Source: Methylotenera mobilis JLW8 (GTDB taxonomy: Bacteria; Pseudomonadota; Gammaproteobacteria; Burkholderiales; Methylophilaceae). Taken from it: a DNA stretch of 64,000 nucleotides. Under the pieces are notes generated by a model. It made no database searches. It was not told the DNA's origin and saw only the letters and a program-made list of their open reading frames with translations. Shown here piece after piece: positions 34,127-43,031 of this stretch; the first letter of the stretch is position 1, and each line of letters begins with the position of its first letter. The position numbers and the translations under genes are program-made. The stretch spans positions 2,046,001 through 2,110,000 of the forward strand of contig NC_012968.1 in the NCBI RefSeq assembly GCF_000023705.1, in the 5' to 3' direction.

Positions 34127-34366
34127 TATAAAACCAATGCCTAAAAAAATTAATGCTGAAAGGTATTAATTATCCTAAGTATGCCATCTAGTAACCGTCA
34201 GGATGGTTGCTGGTGATTGATACTTGGGGTTGATTTGAGTTGGGTATTTTTTGTTAATGCGGCTCAAGAGAGCAAGCCCAAAGTAATGTGCTCCCACCAC
34301 ACTCCAATCCCTACCTTGGGCCCAACGCGATTTGTAGATTTTTTCAATAACAGGCTGTTAAAATGC

Positions 34367-34879
34367 TTAATCGCCACAACTCACAAATGTTTTTGAGAGA
34401 TCATTGCCATTAATATATACAGTCATTTTTTCTATATTATTGGTTGTATCTTTCACACCAATATCTGAGTAACGCACTTCAGATAGCGTAACGGTTTGAC
34501 CAGGGCAATCCAGTGCGTCACCTGATGGCGGCTCTATCCTTAGGCAGGCATTAATTGCACCGTTTTTAGCGGAAGAAAACGAACCTGATTTGGATACAGG
34601 GCCTGTGAAATTAACTTTATTAGCCGCTGCAGGGCAGTTACCGCCGTTGTTGACACAGACGTAGGTGGCGGTTGCACTTTGCGCGCTTGCCAGATAGCTG
34701 ATTGATTGATTATTACCGACCCCAGCTTCTTTCCAGCACACGTCAACGCTGCCTTGGTTAGCTGGGGGTGCTGCAAATTTAGCAGTAACTGGCCCAATAA
34801 AATGGGGATTACCGCCGGCAAGAACAATATTTGGAATTAATGCGGCAGAAAAAATGGCCGCAACGACCAACTTTTTCAT
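34367..34879 (-). CDS. Secreted six-cysteine protein of unknown function
   Basis: ATG 34879 follows AAGGAG, giving 170 residues with a signal peptide (MKKLVVAAIFSAALIPNIVLA). The mature part has six cysteines in loops such as DVCWKEAG, YVCVNNGGNC, ACLRIEPP, LDCPGQ and SCGD, suggesting up to three disulfides in the periplasm or outside. I do not recognise a family. It is the only gene on its message as far as can be seen. Confidence 0.7.
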   Translation of the reverse strand: MKKLVVAAIFSAALIPNIVLAGGNPHFIGPVTAKFAAPPANQGSVDVCWKEAGVGNNQSISYLASAQSATATYVCVNNGGNCPAAANKVNFTGPVSKSGSFSSAKNGAINACLRIEPPSGDALDCPGQTVTLSEVRYSDIGVKDTTNNIEKMTVYINGNDLSKTFVSCGD

Positions 34880-35559
34880 TATGATTCTCCTTACATGGTA
34901 GACACGAATAACACGAGGCAATCCGCGCAAAAGAGTTTTAAATCAGATGTTGCCCACAACAGCGATAGTCTATGAAGGTCTACAATCTTTGTAAATCCGT
35001 GCGAGCACTTACTCAGGCAGCATCAGGCCAAATAATGCAATTTATTAGCCCACACAATGTCGAGTCCTGTGTGAGAGGGTTTGAATGCCTTCGTTACATG
35101 GTCATTTAACACTAAGCTCTGCCGATACTGTTACGTGGCAGTTTTACCTCTGTTGAAAAGGTGTTTCGGCACCAGATAAAGATAAAAAAGACTGTAAATT
35201 CCTATCGTTTTCTGGGGTATCCCAAAAGGACGATTAACGCGCCGCACAACAACTGTGACCAGAACTTTGATAAGTAAATAGGGTCTGATTTCAATTGGCG
35301 TAGCTACCAACTTTTTAGCGTACAAGCGTGGTAATCAAGCAGTTATCTGGCTAAAGGGTTTTCGTTAGAGATAGTCTTGATAGACAAGGCACTTAGCCAA
35401 AAAGCAGATTTATCAAAAGGTAAGTTAATAAAGTATTGCAATCAGTGCAAGCAGTTGTTTGAAAGCGGTAGATGATTATGTGTAGATGACTAAGCTTGTT
35501 AATATTGAGTTTGGTTAAGCGACGCTAAACGCCAACTGCGAGGCACATAGGAGAACGCG
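34880..35559. other. 680-base gap without a supported gene
   Basis: Nothing convincing is present. A very small reading frame at 35377-35475 (TTG start) ends with a CxxC zinc-ribbon-like YCNQCKQLFESGR but has no ribosome-binding site. A short palindrome TGGGGTATCCCA lies near 35213. The stretch may be decayed accessory DNA. Confidence 0.4.
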
Positions 35560-36075
35560 ATGAGACGTAGACTTTATTTCGTGTTACCAGACATTAAAAG
35601 TGCGCAAGTGATGATGAATGAATTATTGCTGGCGCGCATTGGCGCTAATCATATTCATTTTCTGGCTAGACCAGACAAGCCGTTAGGAGACTTGCCTGAG
35701 GCAAACGTACTGGAACGGTCAGAAGTCGTTTTCTGCGCAAGTGTGGGCATGCTGCTAGGTGCGGTATTGGGGGCACTGGCCGGGGTATTGGCAATCATGG
35801 TGCCATGGTGGTTCGGCCCGGTGTCAACGGCAATCATTCCCTACACCATGTTTATAGGTGGCGTGGCAAGCTCCATTTGGGCGGGCACCTTGGCGACAGG
35901 CGTGCCTAACCATAGGCTAGAGGCGTACAAACAGCAAATTTACGCTGGCAAAGTGTTGATGATTGTTTCTGTACCCCTACACAGGCTCATGGAGATTCGC
36001 GATATCTTGATTAAAAGACATCCCGAAGCCGTCTATGAAGGGACTTGGCCAACTGACCACGTATTGTTCCCTTAA
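35560..36075 (+). CDS. DUF1269-like membrane protein
   Basis: A 171-residue protein with two hydrophobic segments (about 58-78 and 82-106) rich in glycine, typical of the DUF1269 family of small membrane proteins. AGGAGA lies just before ATG 35560. The soluble ends contain a ferredoxin-like RRRLYFVLPDIKSAQVMMNE and a C-terminal block. Family function is unknown; some members respond to stress. Confidence 0.7.
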   Translation: MRRRLYFVLPDIKSAQVMMNELLLARIGANHIHFLARPDKPLGDLPEANVLERSEVVFCASVGMLLGAVLGALAGVLAIMVPWWFGPVSTAIIPYTMFIGGVASSIWAGTLATGVPNHRLEAYKQQIYAGKVLMIVSVPLHRLMEIRDILIKRHPEAVYEGTWPTDHVLFP

Positions 36076-36224
36076 TCACACAGCAGCATTCCTTATCAAG
36101 CTGCGTGGGTAAAGGAGTCGGTCTTTTTGAACGCTGCTTGTTATAAGTTTCTAGTAAGCAAAACTAGTGATGGAATGGCTAGAGACTAATGTGCGGAGCG
36201 CACCTGTGGTTCATGATTTCAGCT

Positions 36225-36260
36225 GCCTAGGGGAGGCGCGGAACTCTGCCTCCCCTAGGC
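36225..36260. repeat. Perfect 13-bp palindrome after the PepSY gene
   Basis: GCCTAGGGGAGGC and GCCTCCCCTAGGC are separated by ten bases, 21 bases past the PepSY gene stop. It would form a very stable hairpin. No U-tract follows on the minus strand, so it is more a processing or REP-like element than a standard terminator. Confidence 0.65.
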
Positions 36261-36280
36261 ACCAGATTAAAGTACAAACA

Positions 36281-36955
36281 CTACATCATCGCTAGCGTAA
36301 ACCATACCGTAAGCACTAAAGAGCCAGTCATCAGGCCTGTCATCACCAACCGTGAGCCACGCATCTTTGTCCACAACAGTACACCAGTGATTGATAATAT
36401 AATAATCGCTCCGGCAATGGAATCTGCCAGTAGCACCCATGCAGGGCTAGCGCCCACGCCTTTATGCATGCGCGTAATAAAGCCCCATACGTTAGCATCT
36501 TCGCGTTTGACGGTAGCATACTGGTTACCTGCAATGTATTCAGCTTGAATTTTGGCCTGTGGTAATTGAAACACGACTTGCCAGGCTTGCGGCTGCGGTA
36601 GCTCTGCATCCAAAAACTTTACACGCGCCACTTTGCCGCTACCCTTCTCAGAGCCTTTGCCGTTGGCTGGTTTTTCTGGAACCGGCTCATGCTGAATATT
36701 CAATGACTTTTGAATAAATAAAGCCAACTCCTCAGTGCTGCTAGGCTGAGGTTGCAACACCTTCAGCTGGATTTCAGAAGCTTCCAACTTAACAGCTGGA
36801 ATCTTAAGCACCGCACGATGATTGAGAATGAACCCACTAATCCCAAACAGCAAGCCGAGAATAGCGCCCCAAAGCCCCAGCCAGCCATGAATTTTGCGCA
36901 ATAAACGAATAAAGTTAGCGCGTTTGGTATGGTCTGAAATTGGTTTAGCTTGCAT
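36281..36955 (-). CDS. PepSY-associated membrane protein
   Basis: A 224-residue inner-membrane protein of the PepSY-TM type found next to TonB-dependent siderophore receptors. RKIHGWLGLWGAILGLLFGISG opens the first membrane helix (about 20-42); a periplasmic domain follows, and two more hydrophobic segments lie near the C-terminus. ATG 36955 is preferred; an upstream TTG falls inside a terminator hairpin. Last gene of the Fur-controlled set; members of this family may reduce ferric siderophores, but no haem ligands can be assigned with confidence. Confidence 0.8.
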   Translation of the reverse strand: MQAKPISDHTKRANFIRLLRKIHGWLGLWGAILGLLFGISGFILNHRAVLKIPAVKLEASEIQLKVLQPQPSSTEELALFIQKSLNIQHEPVPEKPANGKGSEKGSGKVARVKFLDAELPQPQAWQVVFQLPQAKIQAEYIAGNQYATVKREDANVWGFITRMHKGVGASPAWVLLADSIAGAIIILSITGVLLWTKMRGSRLVMTGLMTGSLVLTVWFTLAMM

Positions 36956-36971
36956 AGTCTGTCCGTAAAAT

Positions 36972-37000
36972 AAAAACACCTGCAACCAACGGTTGCAGGT
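36972..37000 (-). terminator. Terminator between the DUF4198 and PepSY genes
   Basis: ACCTGCAACC, a three-base loop and GGTTGCAGGT form a perfect 10-bp stem; on the minus strand it is followed by GTTTTTATTTT. It should reduce expression of the PepSY gene relative to the receptor and DUF4198 gene. Confidence 0.8.
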
Positions 37001-37103
37001 TTTGATAACTTATCTTTATAAGGCTTATTTTAATCGCCAAAAAGTTAGGTGTTTACTAAATAATCAGATCAGCACCTAACAATCCGCCTAGGTTAATAAG
37101 CGC

Positions 37104-37760
37104 TTACTGCTTGATAAAACTCAGGGTACCCACATGGCGGATACCTTCATACGCCGTGCCACCATACTCTCCTTGCACTGGCTCCACATAAACCACATGA
37201 ACAACGTACAAACCAGTCCACGGAGTTTTTACTGTGACTTCACCTACATCATTGCTCTGCAGTTCTTGCATCCATTGATTGGGCGCAATGATTTCCAGTT
37301 TGGCTTTTGCTAAAGGCTTGCCATGCAGGCTCACCCTTACCTTACCTGCACCTAATGGCTGAATATCAAAATCTAAACCAGAAGCCGCCTCATTATCGGC
37401 CGCTGCAAAGCGCGCATAATACATCGGCTTAACCACACCAATATTGTTTTTACGCAAATCCTTCACCTGCATTTTCACTTCTTGGATTACCACTGGCTGC
37501 TTGCCGGAATCGGCCAATGCCAAATGATTTGCCTCACGTGTGTACGTAATAGGTACCAGCTTATTGCCTTTCACTACACTGGCTTCTGGCATCGCGATAT
37601 TATCCAACTTGCCACCTGTCACTTCACGTAAATCTTCACCATACTCGCCAAAATACATGTGCATTTGTTTACCACTAGGCTCCAGCCAAATATAGTGTGC
37701 ATATGCTGGTAGCGTGGTCAGTAATAGACCTGCAATCATTAGTTGTTTCAATAATTTCAT
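37104..37760 (-). CDS. DUF4198 periplasmic protein
   Basis: A 218-residue protein with a signal peptide ending AYA (about 22) and a DUF4198-type sequence (AHYIWLEPSGKQMHMYFGEYGED). DUF4198 relatives include NikM-like metal uptake proteins and partners of TonB receptors. His and Glu near the mature N-terminus (HYIWLE) could bind metal. It lies 15 bases after the receptor gene, so it is surely in the same message. Confidence 0.85.
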   Translation of the reverse strand: MKLLKQLMIAGLLLTTLPAYAHYIWLEPSGKQMHMYFGEYGEDLREVTGGKLDNIAMPEASVVKGNKLVPITYTREANHLALADSGKQPVVIQEVKMQVKDLRKNNIGVVKPMYYARFAAADNEAASGLDFDIQPLGAGKVRVSLHGKPLAKAKLEIIAPNQWMQELQSNDVGEVTVKTPWTGLYVVHVVYVEPVQGEYGGTAYEGIRHVGTLSFIKQ

Positions 37761-37775
37761 GGTTGACTCCTAATC

Positions 37776-39983
37776 TTAGTTCAAATCAAATCGTACGGTT
37801 GCCATCACGCTACGTGCATCACCAGGCAAGGCACCAATAAATGTAGGCACTGAGTAATAGGTTTTATCAGTTAAGTTTTTGAAGTTAACCGTTAAGTCCC
37901 ATTTTTTCTGGCGTAAAAAGATAGACGCATCATAAACAACATAAGAAGGCACTTTTAATAGGTTTAGTGAATCTGCGTATGACTCACCTTTATACGTAGC
38001 GCCGATACCGGCACCTAAACCATGCCATGTTGCAGAAGTTGGCTGCCAAGTTAGCCATACCCGGCCTGAATCTTTCGATGTACCTGTAGGCAAATTGCCT
38101 TTTACTGGCGTTGCCACTGGTTGCACTAAAGCCAAGGTTGCCAAGTTGTCAGACATATTCTTAGGGTTGAGATGCGTATAGTTGGCCACCAGTTTCAGTT
38201 CAGAGTTAATAGCGCCAATTGCATCGATTTCGATACCTGAGGTCTCGTCTTTGCCATCTGGCGTGGCGATAGAGGTGCCTGGTAGCGTCACATAGTAATT
38301 ACTACGCTCAGCTCTGAATAACGCAAGATTTAAATCTAAACGACCATCAAATAGCACACTTTTCACACCAATTTCTTTGCTTTGCGATTTTTCAGGATTC
38401 GTACTTAACGCTGCAGATTCCGTAGCGATATTAATAAACGCACCGCGTGACACCCCTGCATAGAAAGACAGCTCTGGGATAGGTTGGTAAACCGCACCTA
38501 ACTGATGGCTGGTCAGGTTTTGTTCATCGGCAATACGACGATAGGCGGTTGTGCCTTGGGCGCCTTTATCGCTAAAGTCCACATTGTCATGACGAAGACC
38601 TGCACGCAGTTTCACCTGCTCTGTCACTTTTACTTGGTCCTGCACGTAAATGCTCTTTGTGGTCGAATCTAATTGGCGGTTAAACCCTTGTGAGGCTACC
38701 GATGCAATACCATTAAGCGTTTTTTCTGGCACAACAGGGTTATTGGCATTGGCGATATTAGGCAGGTTGTAACCTACACGCACACTGTCGATTTGCGTAT
38801 TTTGCCACTCAACCCCAGCAAGAAAAGTATGCCCCAAGCTACCGGTATTAAACTTCATCGTAGCCTCACTGGTAAAGTCTAGGTATTCAGCATCATCAAC
38901 CTGGCTACGAATGCTTCTACCGGTAATCACGTTGGTGTTGTTTACAACGTTTGCACCTCCGTTACGTAAGAAACTAATATCTCGATTATCGTAAACCAGT
39001 GAAGTTTTTAACTTAAAGTCATCACTAGGTTTCCAGTCATGTGTGGTGGCAAAGCGGTTAATCTCTTGCTTTACATAATTCATCGGGCTATAAAGGCGCT
39101 CTTTGCGGCCAGGTGCGGTTACTAAATCACCTTTGCTATTAAAGCTTACGCCGTAATTATCTGGCGTTAATTTAATGTCTCGGTAATCATAATCCAGCGT
39201 AAGCGTTTGCGTATCGCTCAGATTAAAGCGCACTGAAGGCAAGATTTCAGTAATCTCACGCCCTAAACCACGGAAGCCGTCACTACGCTCATATCCTACG
39301 TTTAAGCGCGTTGCTACGCCATTCACTGCACCACCAAAATCGCCAGACACGCGTTGCGTATCAAAACTACCGGCACCCATTTCAATCTTAGCGATGGTTT
39401 TATCTGTCGGCTGTTTGGTAATTACATTTACGCTACCACCAGGTTGGCTTGAGCCATACAATGCTGAGCCTGGGCCTTTAAGCACCTCAATAGACTCAAT
39501 ATCCGTCATGGTGCGGTAATAACCATTTTGGGTACTGCCATCCACAACACCATCTCGCAGCCAACGCATATTCAAACCGCGAATATTGAAGTTATCGGCA
39601 AATCCATAGCCACCCGCATAGTTTTGCTGTACACCACTTACATTCATTAGCGCATCATTCATACCCTTGGAGCCTTGGTCTTCTAACACTGCTTTCGGTA
39701 TGCTGATAATACTGGCTGGAATATCAATGGCTGGTGTTTCTGTTTTACTGCCAGTGGTTGTACGCACAGACTGGTAATCACGCGTAATAGATTTAGTTTC
39801 AGTCACACTAACTTCTGGCAGTGTTTCAGCCTGCTTGGCGCTGGTGCCATCTTGATTTAAATTCAACACTGGAGTGGCTGGCGTGTCAGTGGCTGTTTCG
39901 GCAAAAACCGATACTGGCATGACACTTAATGCGGTGAGTACTGCGCAGTGCAGTGGCGTAAAGCGGAAGATAGAGCGCTGCAT
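37776..39983 (-). CDS. TonB-dependent siderophore receptor, Fur-controlled
   Basis: A 735-residue outer-membrane receptor of the FhuA/FpvA type. A signal peptide ends VFA near 28; a TonB-box-like LPEVSVTET lies near 53-61; the plug has NFNIRGLNMRWLRDG and VLKGPGSALYGSSQPGG; a 22-strand barrel follows. AAAGGA precedes ATG 39983. The Fur box upstream and the DUF4198 and PepSY genes downstream make iron-siderophore uptake the likely role; the ligand is unknown. Confidence 0.93.
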   Translation of the reverse strand: MQRSIFRFTPLHCAVLTALSVMPVSVFAETATDTPATPVLNLNQDGTSAKQAETLPEVSVTETKSITRDYQSVRTTTGSKTETPAIDIPASIISIPKAVLEDQGSKGMNDALMNVSGVQQNYAGGYGFADNFNIRGLNMRWLRDGVVDGSTQNGYYRTMTDIESIEVLKGPGSALYGSSQPGGSVNVITKQPTDKTIAKIEMGAGSFDTQRVSGDFGGAVNGVATRLNVGYERSDGFRGLGREITEILPSVRFNLSDTQTLTLDYDYRDIKLTPDNYGVSFNSKGDLVTAPGRKERLYSPMNYVKQEINRFATTHDWKPSDDFKLKTSLVYDNRDISFLRNGGANVVNNTNVITGRSIRSQVDDAEYLDFTSEATMKFNTGSLGHTFLAGVEWQNTQIDSVRVGYNLPNIANANNPVVPEKTLNGIASVASQGFNRQLDSTTKSIYVQDQVKVTEQVKLRAGLRHDNVDFSDKGAQGTTAYRRIADEQNLTSHQLGAVYQPIPELSFYAGVSRGAFINIATESAALSTNPEKSQSKEIGVKSVLFDGRLDLNLALFRAERSNYYVTLPGTSIATPDGKDETSGIEIDAIGAINSELKLVANYTHLNPKNMSDNLATLALVQPVATPVKGNLPTGTSKDSGRVWLTWQPTSATWHGLGAGIGATYKGESYADSLNLLKVPSYVVYDASIFLRQKKWDLTVNFKNLTDKTYYSVPTFIGALPGDARSVMATVRFDLN

Positions 39984-40022
39984 AACATATCCTTTAGAAT
40001 CCCATTAAAACTTATTAACAGA

Positions 40023-40047
40023 AATGATAATGAGAACGATTATCATT
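40023..40047. promoter_or_regulatory. Fur box
   Basis: AATGATAATGAGAACGATTATCATT is a nearly perfect palindrome matching the GATAATGATAATCATTATC Fur consensus, 39 bases upstream of the siderophore receptor start. It predicts repression by iron-loaded Fur. Confidence 0.92.
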
Positions 40048-40122
40048 AATTAAAAATGGCATTCTACATAAATAAATATTAAATCGCTACTTATTTGATT
40101 AGATTAAGGTATGCCGCAAAAC

Positions 40123-40156
40123 AAAAAAGCTAAACCTCAAGGAGGTTTAGCTTTTT
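40123..40156 (-). terminator. Terminator of the Gdx/SugE gene
   Basis: GCTAAACCTC and GAGGTTTAGC with a three-base loop, flanked by an A-run and a T-run, form a bidirectional terminator. It ends the minus-strand sugE message and also shields the receptor promoter. Confidence 0.88.
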
Positions 40157-40238
40157 ATTGAACTGCTCAGAAATAAAATCCCACTCACTTGTATGGCGCA
40201 ATTTATATCGCACCATACACGGAGTTAGACCATTAAGA

Positions 40239-40559
40239 TTATATGGTAGTGCTTAACTTCAGCCCTACAATGCCAGCAAAGATAAGTGACAGACTAAGTA
40301 ACCTACCTAAGTTTGCGGACTCACCAAATAGCAAAATACCGAAAATTGCCGTGCCAATAGCGCCAATTCCCACCCAAACTGCATACGCAGTCCCTACGGG
40401 TAATGATTTCATTGCCATTCCCAGTAGCCAAACGCTCAGTATCATGGCCAACACTGTGACCACCGTTGGCCATAATCGCGTAAAACCTTCGGTATACTTT
40501 AGGCCTATTGCCCATACTACTTCTAACAACCCTGCCGCAACAAGAATCGCCCAACTCAT
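40239..40559 (-). CDS. sugE: SMR-family guanidinium exporter (Gdx/SugE type)
   Basis: A 106-residue four-helix small multidrug resistance protein. [23 protein letters not shown] has the essential Glu (E13) of the SMR family, and [25 protein letters not shown] and [18 protein letters not shown] are Gdx/SugE blocks. ATG 40559 has GAGGT eight bases upstream. The leader carries a guanidine-II riboswitch, which supports guanidinium rather than quaternary ammonium as the physiological substrate. Confidence 0.93.
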   Translation of the reverse strand: MSWAILVAAGLLEVVWAIGLKYTEGFTRLWPTVVTVLAMILSVWLLGMAMKSLPVGTAYAVWVGIGAIGTAIFGILLFGESANLGRLLSLSLIFAGIVGLKLSTTI

Positions 40560-40583
40560 CACTAATACCTCACAAAAAATATT

Positions 40584-40628
40584 GGGTCGTCCCGAAATCA
40601 ATCAAATGAGTAAGGTCGTCCTTACTTA
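40584..40628 (-). promoter_or_regulatory. Guanidine-II (mini-ykkC) riboswitch
   Basis: Read on the minus strand: GTAAGG-ACGA-CCTTAC, a 16-base linker, then GGG-ACGA-CCC. Two hairpins with ACGA (ACGR) loops are the defining feature of guanidine-II riboswitches, in which the loops kiss and each binds a guanidinium ion. The second hairpin ends 24 bases before the sugE ATG, close to its Shine-Dalgarno GAGGT, so control of translation is likely. Confidence 0.9.
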
Positions 40629-40916
40629 CCGCGTACAGAATCAAGTTTAGCACTAGAATTGAGTAACTGCGCGCCTTCTAGGTGCCCATTAACGCTATCA
40701 CTCAACCTTATCTACACACACGCTAACGCTAACAAGCATCAATAAATAGCCTACAATTTATGCAGTGCCAGATTGATGTATTTTAGTAATTCACGCAATT
40801 ATTGCATCAAGCGCTAGCCGCAACCAACTATTTCCCATATAAATCAATAGAGTAGATATTTGGCACATTAACTGCATTTACCTTAAAAAATATTATAAGC
40901 CAAGGTATACCATACT
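40629..40916. other. Intergenic region between the guanidine riboswitch and eptA
   Basis: No gene is supported. It must hold the sugE promoter (minus strand) and the eptA promoter (plus strand); a TATTAT near 40893 is a weak -10 candidate for eptA. Confidence 0.4.
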
Positions 40917-42599
40917 ATGCAGTCAACGCATCCAGAAATTACTAATCAGGCAGTATTGCCAAAATTTCTGAATCAAACACAAGCAATATTGTTAGTTGCT
41001 GCGTTCATCATGCTGACAGGCAACTTCGCTCTGTTTCACGGCATTGTGCACATATACCCACTGACGGTTGCCAACGTGCCATTTTTAACTTCATTAGCTT
41101 TATTCTTTAGCGCACTTACCGCGATTTTTTTCCTAGCTATATGCCACGGGAGATTTACACGCTGGATCTTGGCATTGTTTGTCGTCATTGCATCGCAAGC
41201 CGCTTACTATATGGATCACTTAGGTATCATTATTGATACAGTCATGATTGATAACATCATGCAAACCAGTGTAAATGAGTTTGCTGGCTTAATCACCATG
41301 AGTTTAATCGTCAGAACTTTGGCATTGGGTGTGCTACCGGCATGGTTAATCGTTAAGTACTTCCCCTCCCCTAGCAACTTCAAATCAGAATTAAAATCCA
41401 GATTAAAAACCATCTTCTTCTGCTTGGCAGGCATTATTCTGCTCGTGCTGCCGTTCACCGCCGATTACAGCTCGTTTATACGTGAACATAAAATCGTCAG
41501 GTTCTACGCAAACCCAACCTATGCAGTGTACTCGGCCATTAAATACTTAACAGACCAAGCCAAAGCGCCAAGTAACCCAACTCTCAATAAAACAGCGGAA
41601 GATGCAGTATTAATTGACTCAAGCACCAGCAAGAAGGAACTTATTATATTAGTGGTGGGTGAAACAGCGCGTGCCGATAGATTCTCATTAAACGGCTATC
41701 AGCGCGAGACCAATCCATTACTCGCCAAACAGAATGTTGTCAGCTTTAGCAACGTCAGTTCATGCGGCACCTCAACTTCGGTATCGGTTCCCTGCATGTT
41801 TTCGTCATTAGGGCGCAGCAAATACGATAAAGAAAAAGCACTGGAACAAGAGAACTTGTTAGACGTACTAAAGAAAAATGGTATCGAAGTGTTATGGCGC
41901 GACAACAACTCAGACTCTAAAGGCGTGGCTACCAGGGTGAGATATGAGGACTTCAAATCGCCTACCCTTAACCCGGTTTGCGAGGGTGAGTGCAGAGATA
42001 TCGGCATGTTAAGCGGGCTGGATAAATATATAGAGGCGCACAAATCTCAGGACATGATGATTGTATTGCACCAAATGGGCAACCACGGCCCTGAATACTA
42101 CCGCAGATACCCCAAAGCATTTGAGCGCTTTAAACCTGCTTGCCAAACCGGTGAGCTCAGAGATTGCTCTAAACAGGAAATTGATAATGCCTACGACAAT
42201 GCAATTTTATATACAGATTACTTCTTGTCCGAGGTAATTAATTTCCTCAAAAAATATGACAGTACGCACGAAACGGCCATGCTCTACGTTTCAGATCATG
42301 GCGAGTCCTTAGGTGAGCATGGCATTTACTTACATGCTGCACCATACATGATGGCGCCTAAAGAGCAAACGCATGTGCCAGTAATCGTATGGGCGGGCCA
42401 AAACTTTGATTATCGTTTAGATGATATTAAATCGTATCAAAACCATGCACTGAGCCACGACGATTTATTTTGTACGATATTAGCCTCGTATGAATTAGAT
42501 TCACATATATGTGCAGCCAAGAAAGGTATTTTCTCTAAAAATACCGTGCTCAAATCAGCCGCCCTAGCTAATCAGAATCAGGACCTGAAGGTGGATTAA
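40917..42599 (+). CDS. eptA: Lipid A phosphoethanolamine transferase (EptA family)
   Basis: An inner-membrane enzyme that transfers phosphoethanolamine to lipid A, changing surface charge and polymyxin resistance. Five hydrophobic segments fill about residues 22-190. The periplasmic sulfatase-like domain has VGETARADRFSLNGY with the metal-binding Glu, the nucleophile T285 in SCGTSTSVSVPC, and SDHGESLGEHG with further metal ligands. Length 560 is typical. It is followed at five bases by the small EamA gene, so an operon is likely. No two-component genes are adjacent. Confidence 0.93.
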   Translation: MQSTHPEITNQAVLPKFLNQTQAILLVAAFIMLTGNFALFHGIVHIYPLTVANVPFLTSLALFFSALTAIFFLAICHGRFTRWILALFVVIASQAAYYMDHLGIIIDTVMIDNIMQTSVNEFAGLITMSLIVRTLALGVLPAWLIVKYFPSPSNFKSELKSRLKTIFFCLAGIILLVLPFTADYSSFIREHKIVRFYANPTYAVYSAIKYLTDQAKAPSNPTLNKTAEDAVLIDSSTSKKELIILVVGETARADRFSLNGYQRETNPLLAKQNVVSFSNVSSCGTSTSVSVPCMFSSLGRSKYDKEKALEQENLLDVLKKNGIEVLWRDNNSDSKGVATRVRYEDFKSPTLNPVCEGECRDIGMLSGLDKYIEAHKSQDMMIVLHQMGNHGPEYYRRYPKAFERFKPACQTGELRDCSKQEIDNAYDNAILYTDYFLSEVINFLKKYDSTHETAMLYVSDHGESLGEHGIYLHAAPYMMAPKEQTHVPVIVWAGQNFDYRLDDIKSYQNHALSHDDLFCTILASYELDSHICAAKKGIFSKNTVLKSAALANQNQDLKVD

Positions 42600-42604
42600 C
42601 GCAC

Positions 42605-43027
42605 ATGGAACGCTGGGTTGCATACGCGATTATCTCCATGCTATTTGCAGGCTTTACTGCCGTCATTGCCAAACAAGGGTTAACTGACATTTCTGCTGAA
42701 TTAGGCTTAACGGTAAGAACGCTGTTTGTTTGTGCATTTATTATTTTCTTTGGCTTGCTCAGCATAGCCCCCGCCGAAATTAAAAACCTGCAAAAACATC
42801 ACTATATTTGGCTAGCACTCTCTGCGCTCACTACCGCCGGTTCTTGGATTTTTTATTACAAAGCGCTAAAAATGGGAGATGTAGCAACCGTAGCATTGAT
42901 TGATAAGGGCAGCGTTGTAGTCACCGTGCTATTGGCATGGTTGTTATTTAAAGAAGCCATCACCTTGCGCATGATGATAGGTGCTATTTTGATAGTAGCT
43001 GGCGTTATCGTACTCTCAAGAAAATAG
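42605..43027 (+). CDS. Half-size EamA (COG2510-like) membrane protein
   Basis: A 140-residue protein with a single EamA domain of about five membrane helices, half the size of ordinary DMT transporters, so it probably dimerises. WVAYAIISMLFAGFTAVIAKQGL and the terminal GAILIVAGVIVLSRK are typical. It is tightly spaced with eptA upstream and the DUF347 gene four bases downstream. Substrate unknown. Confidence 0.88.
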   Translation: MERWVAYAIISMLFAGFTAVIAKQGLTDISAELGLTVRTLFVCAFIIFFGLLSIAPAEIKNLQKHHYIWLALSALTTAGSWIFYYKALKMGDVATVALIDKGSVVVTVLLAWLLFKEAITLRMMIGAILIVAGVIVLSRK

Positions 43028-43031
43028 CAGC

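Noticed and set aside
35131-35325. Minus-strand 64-codon frame in the 680-base gap
   Set aside because: No ribosome-binding site or recognisable motif; not enough to call a gene.
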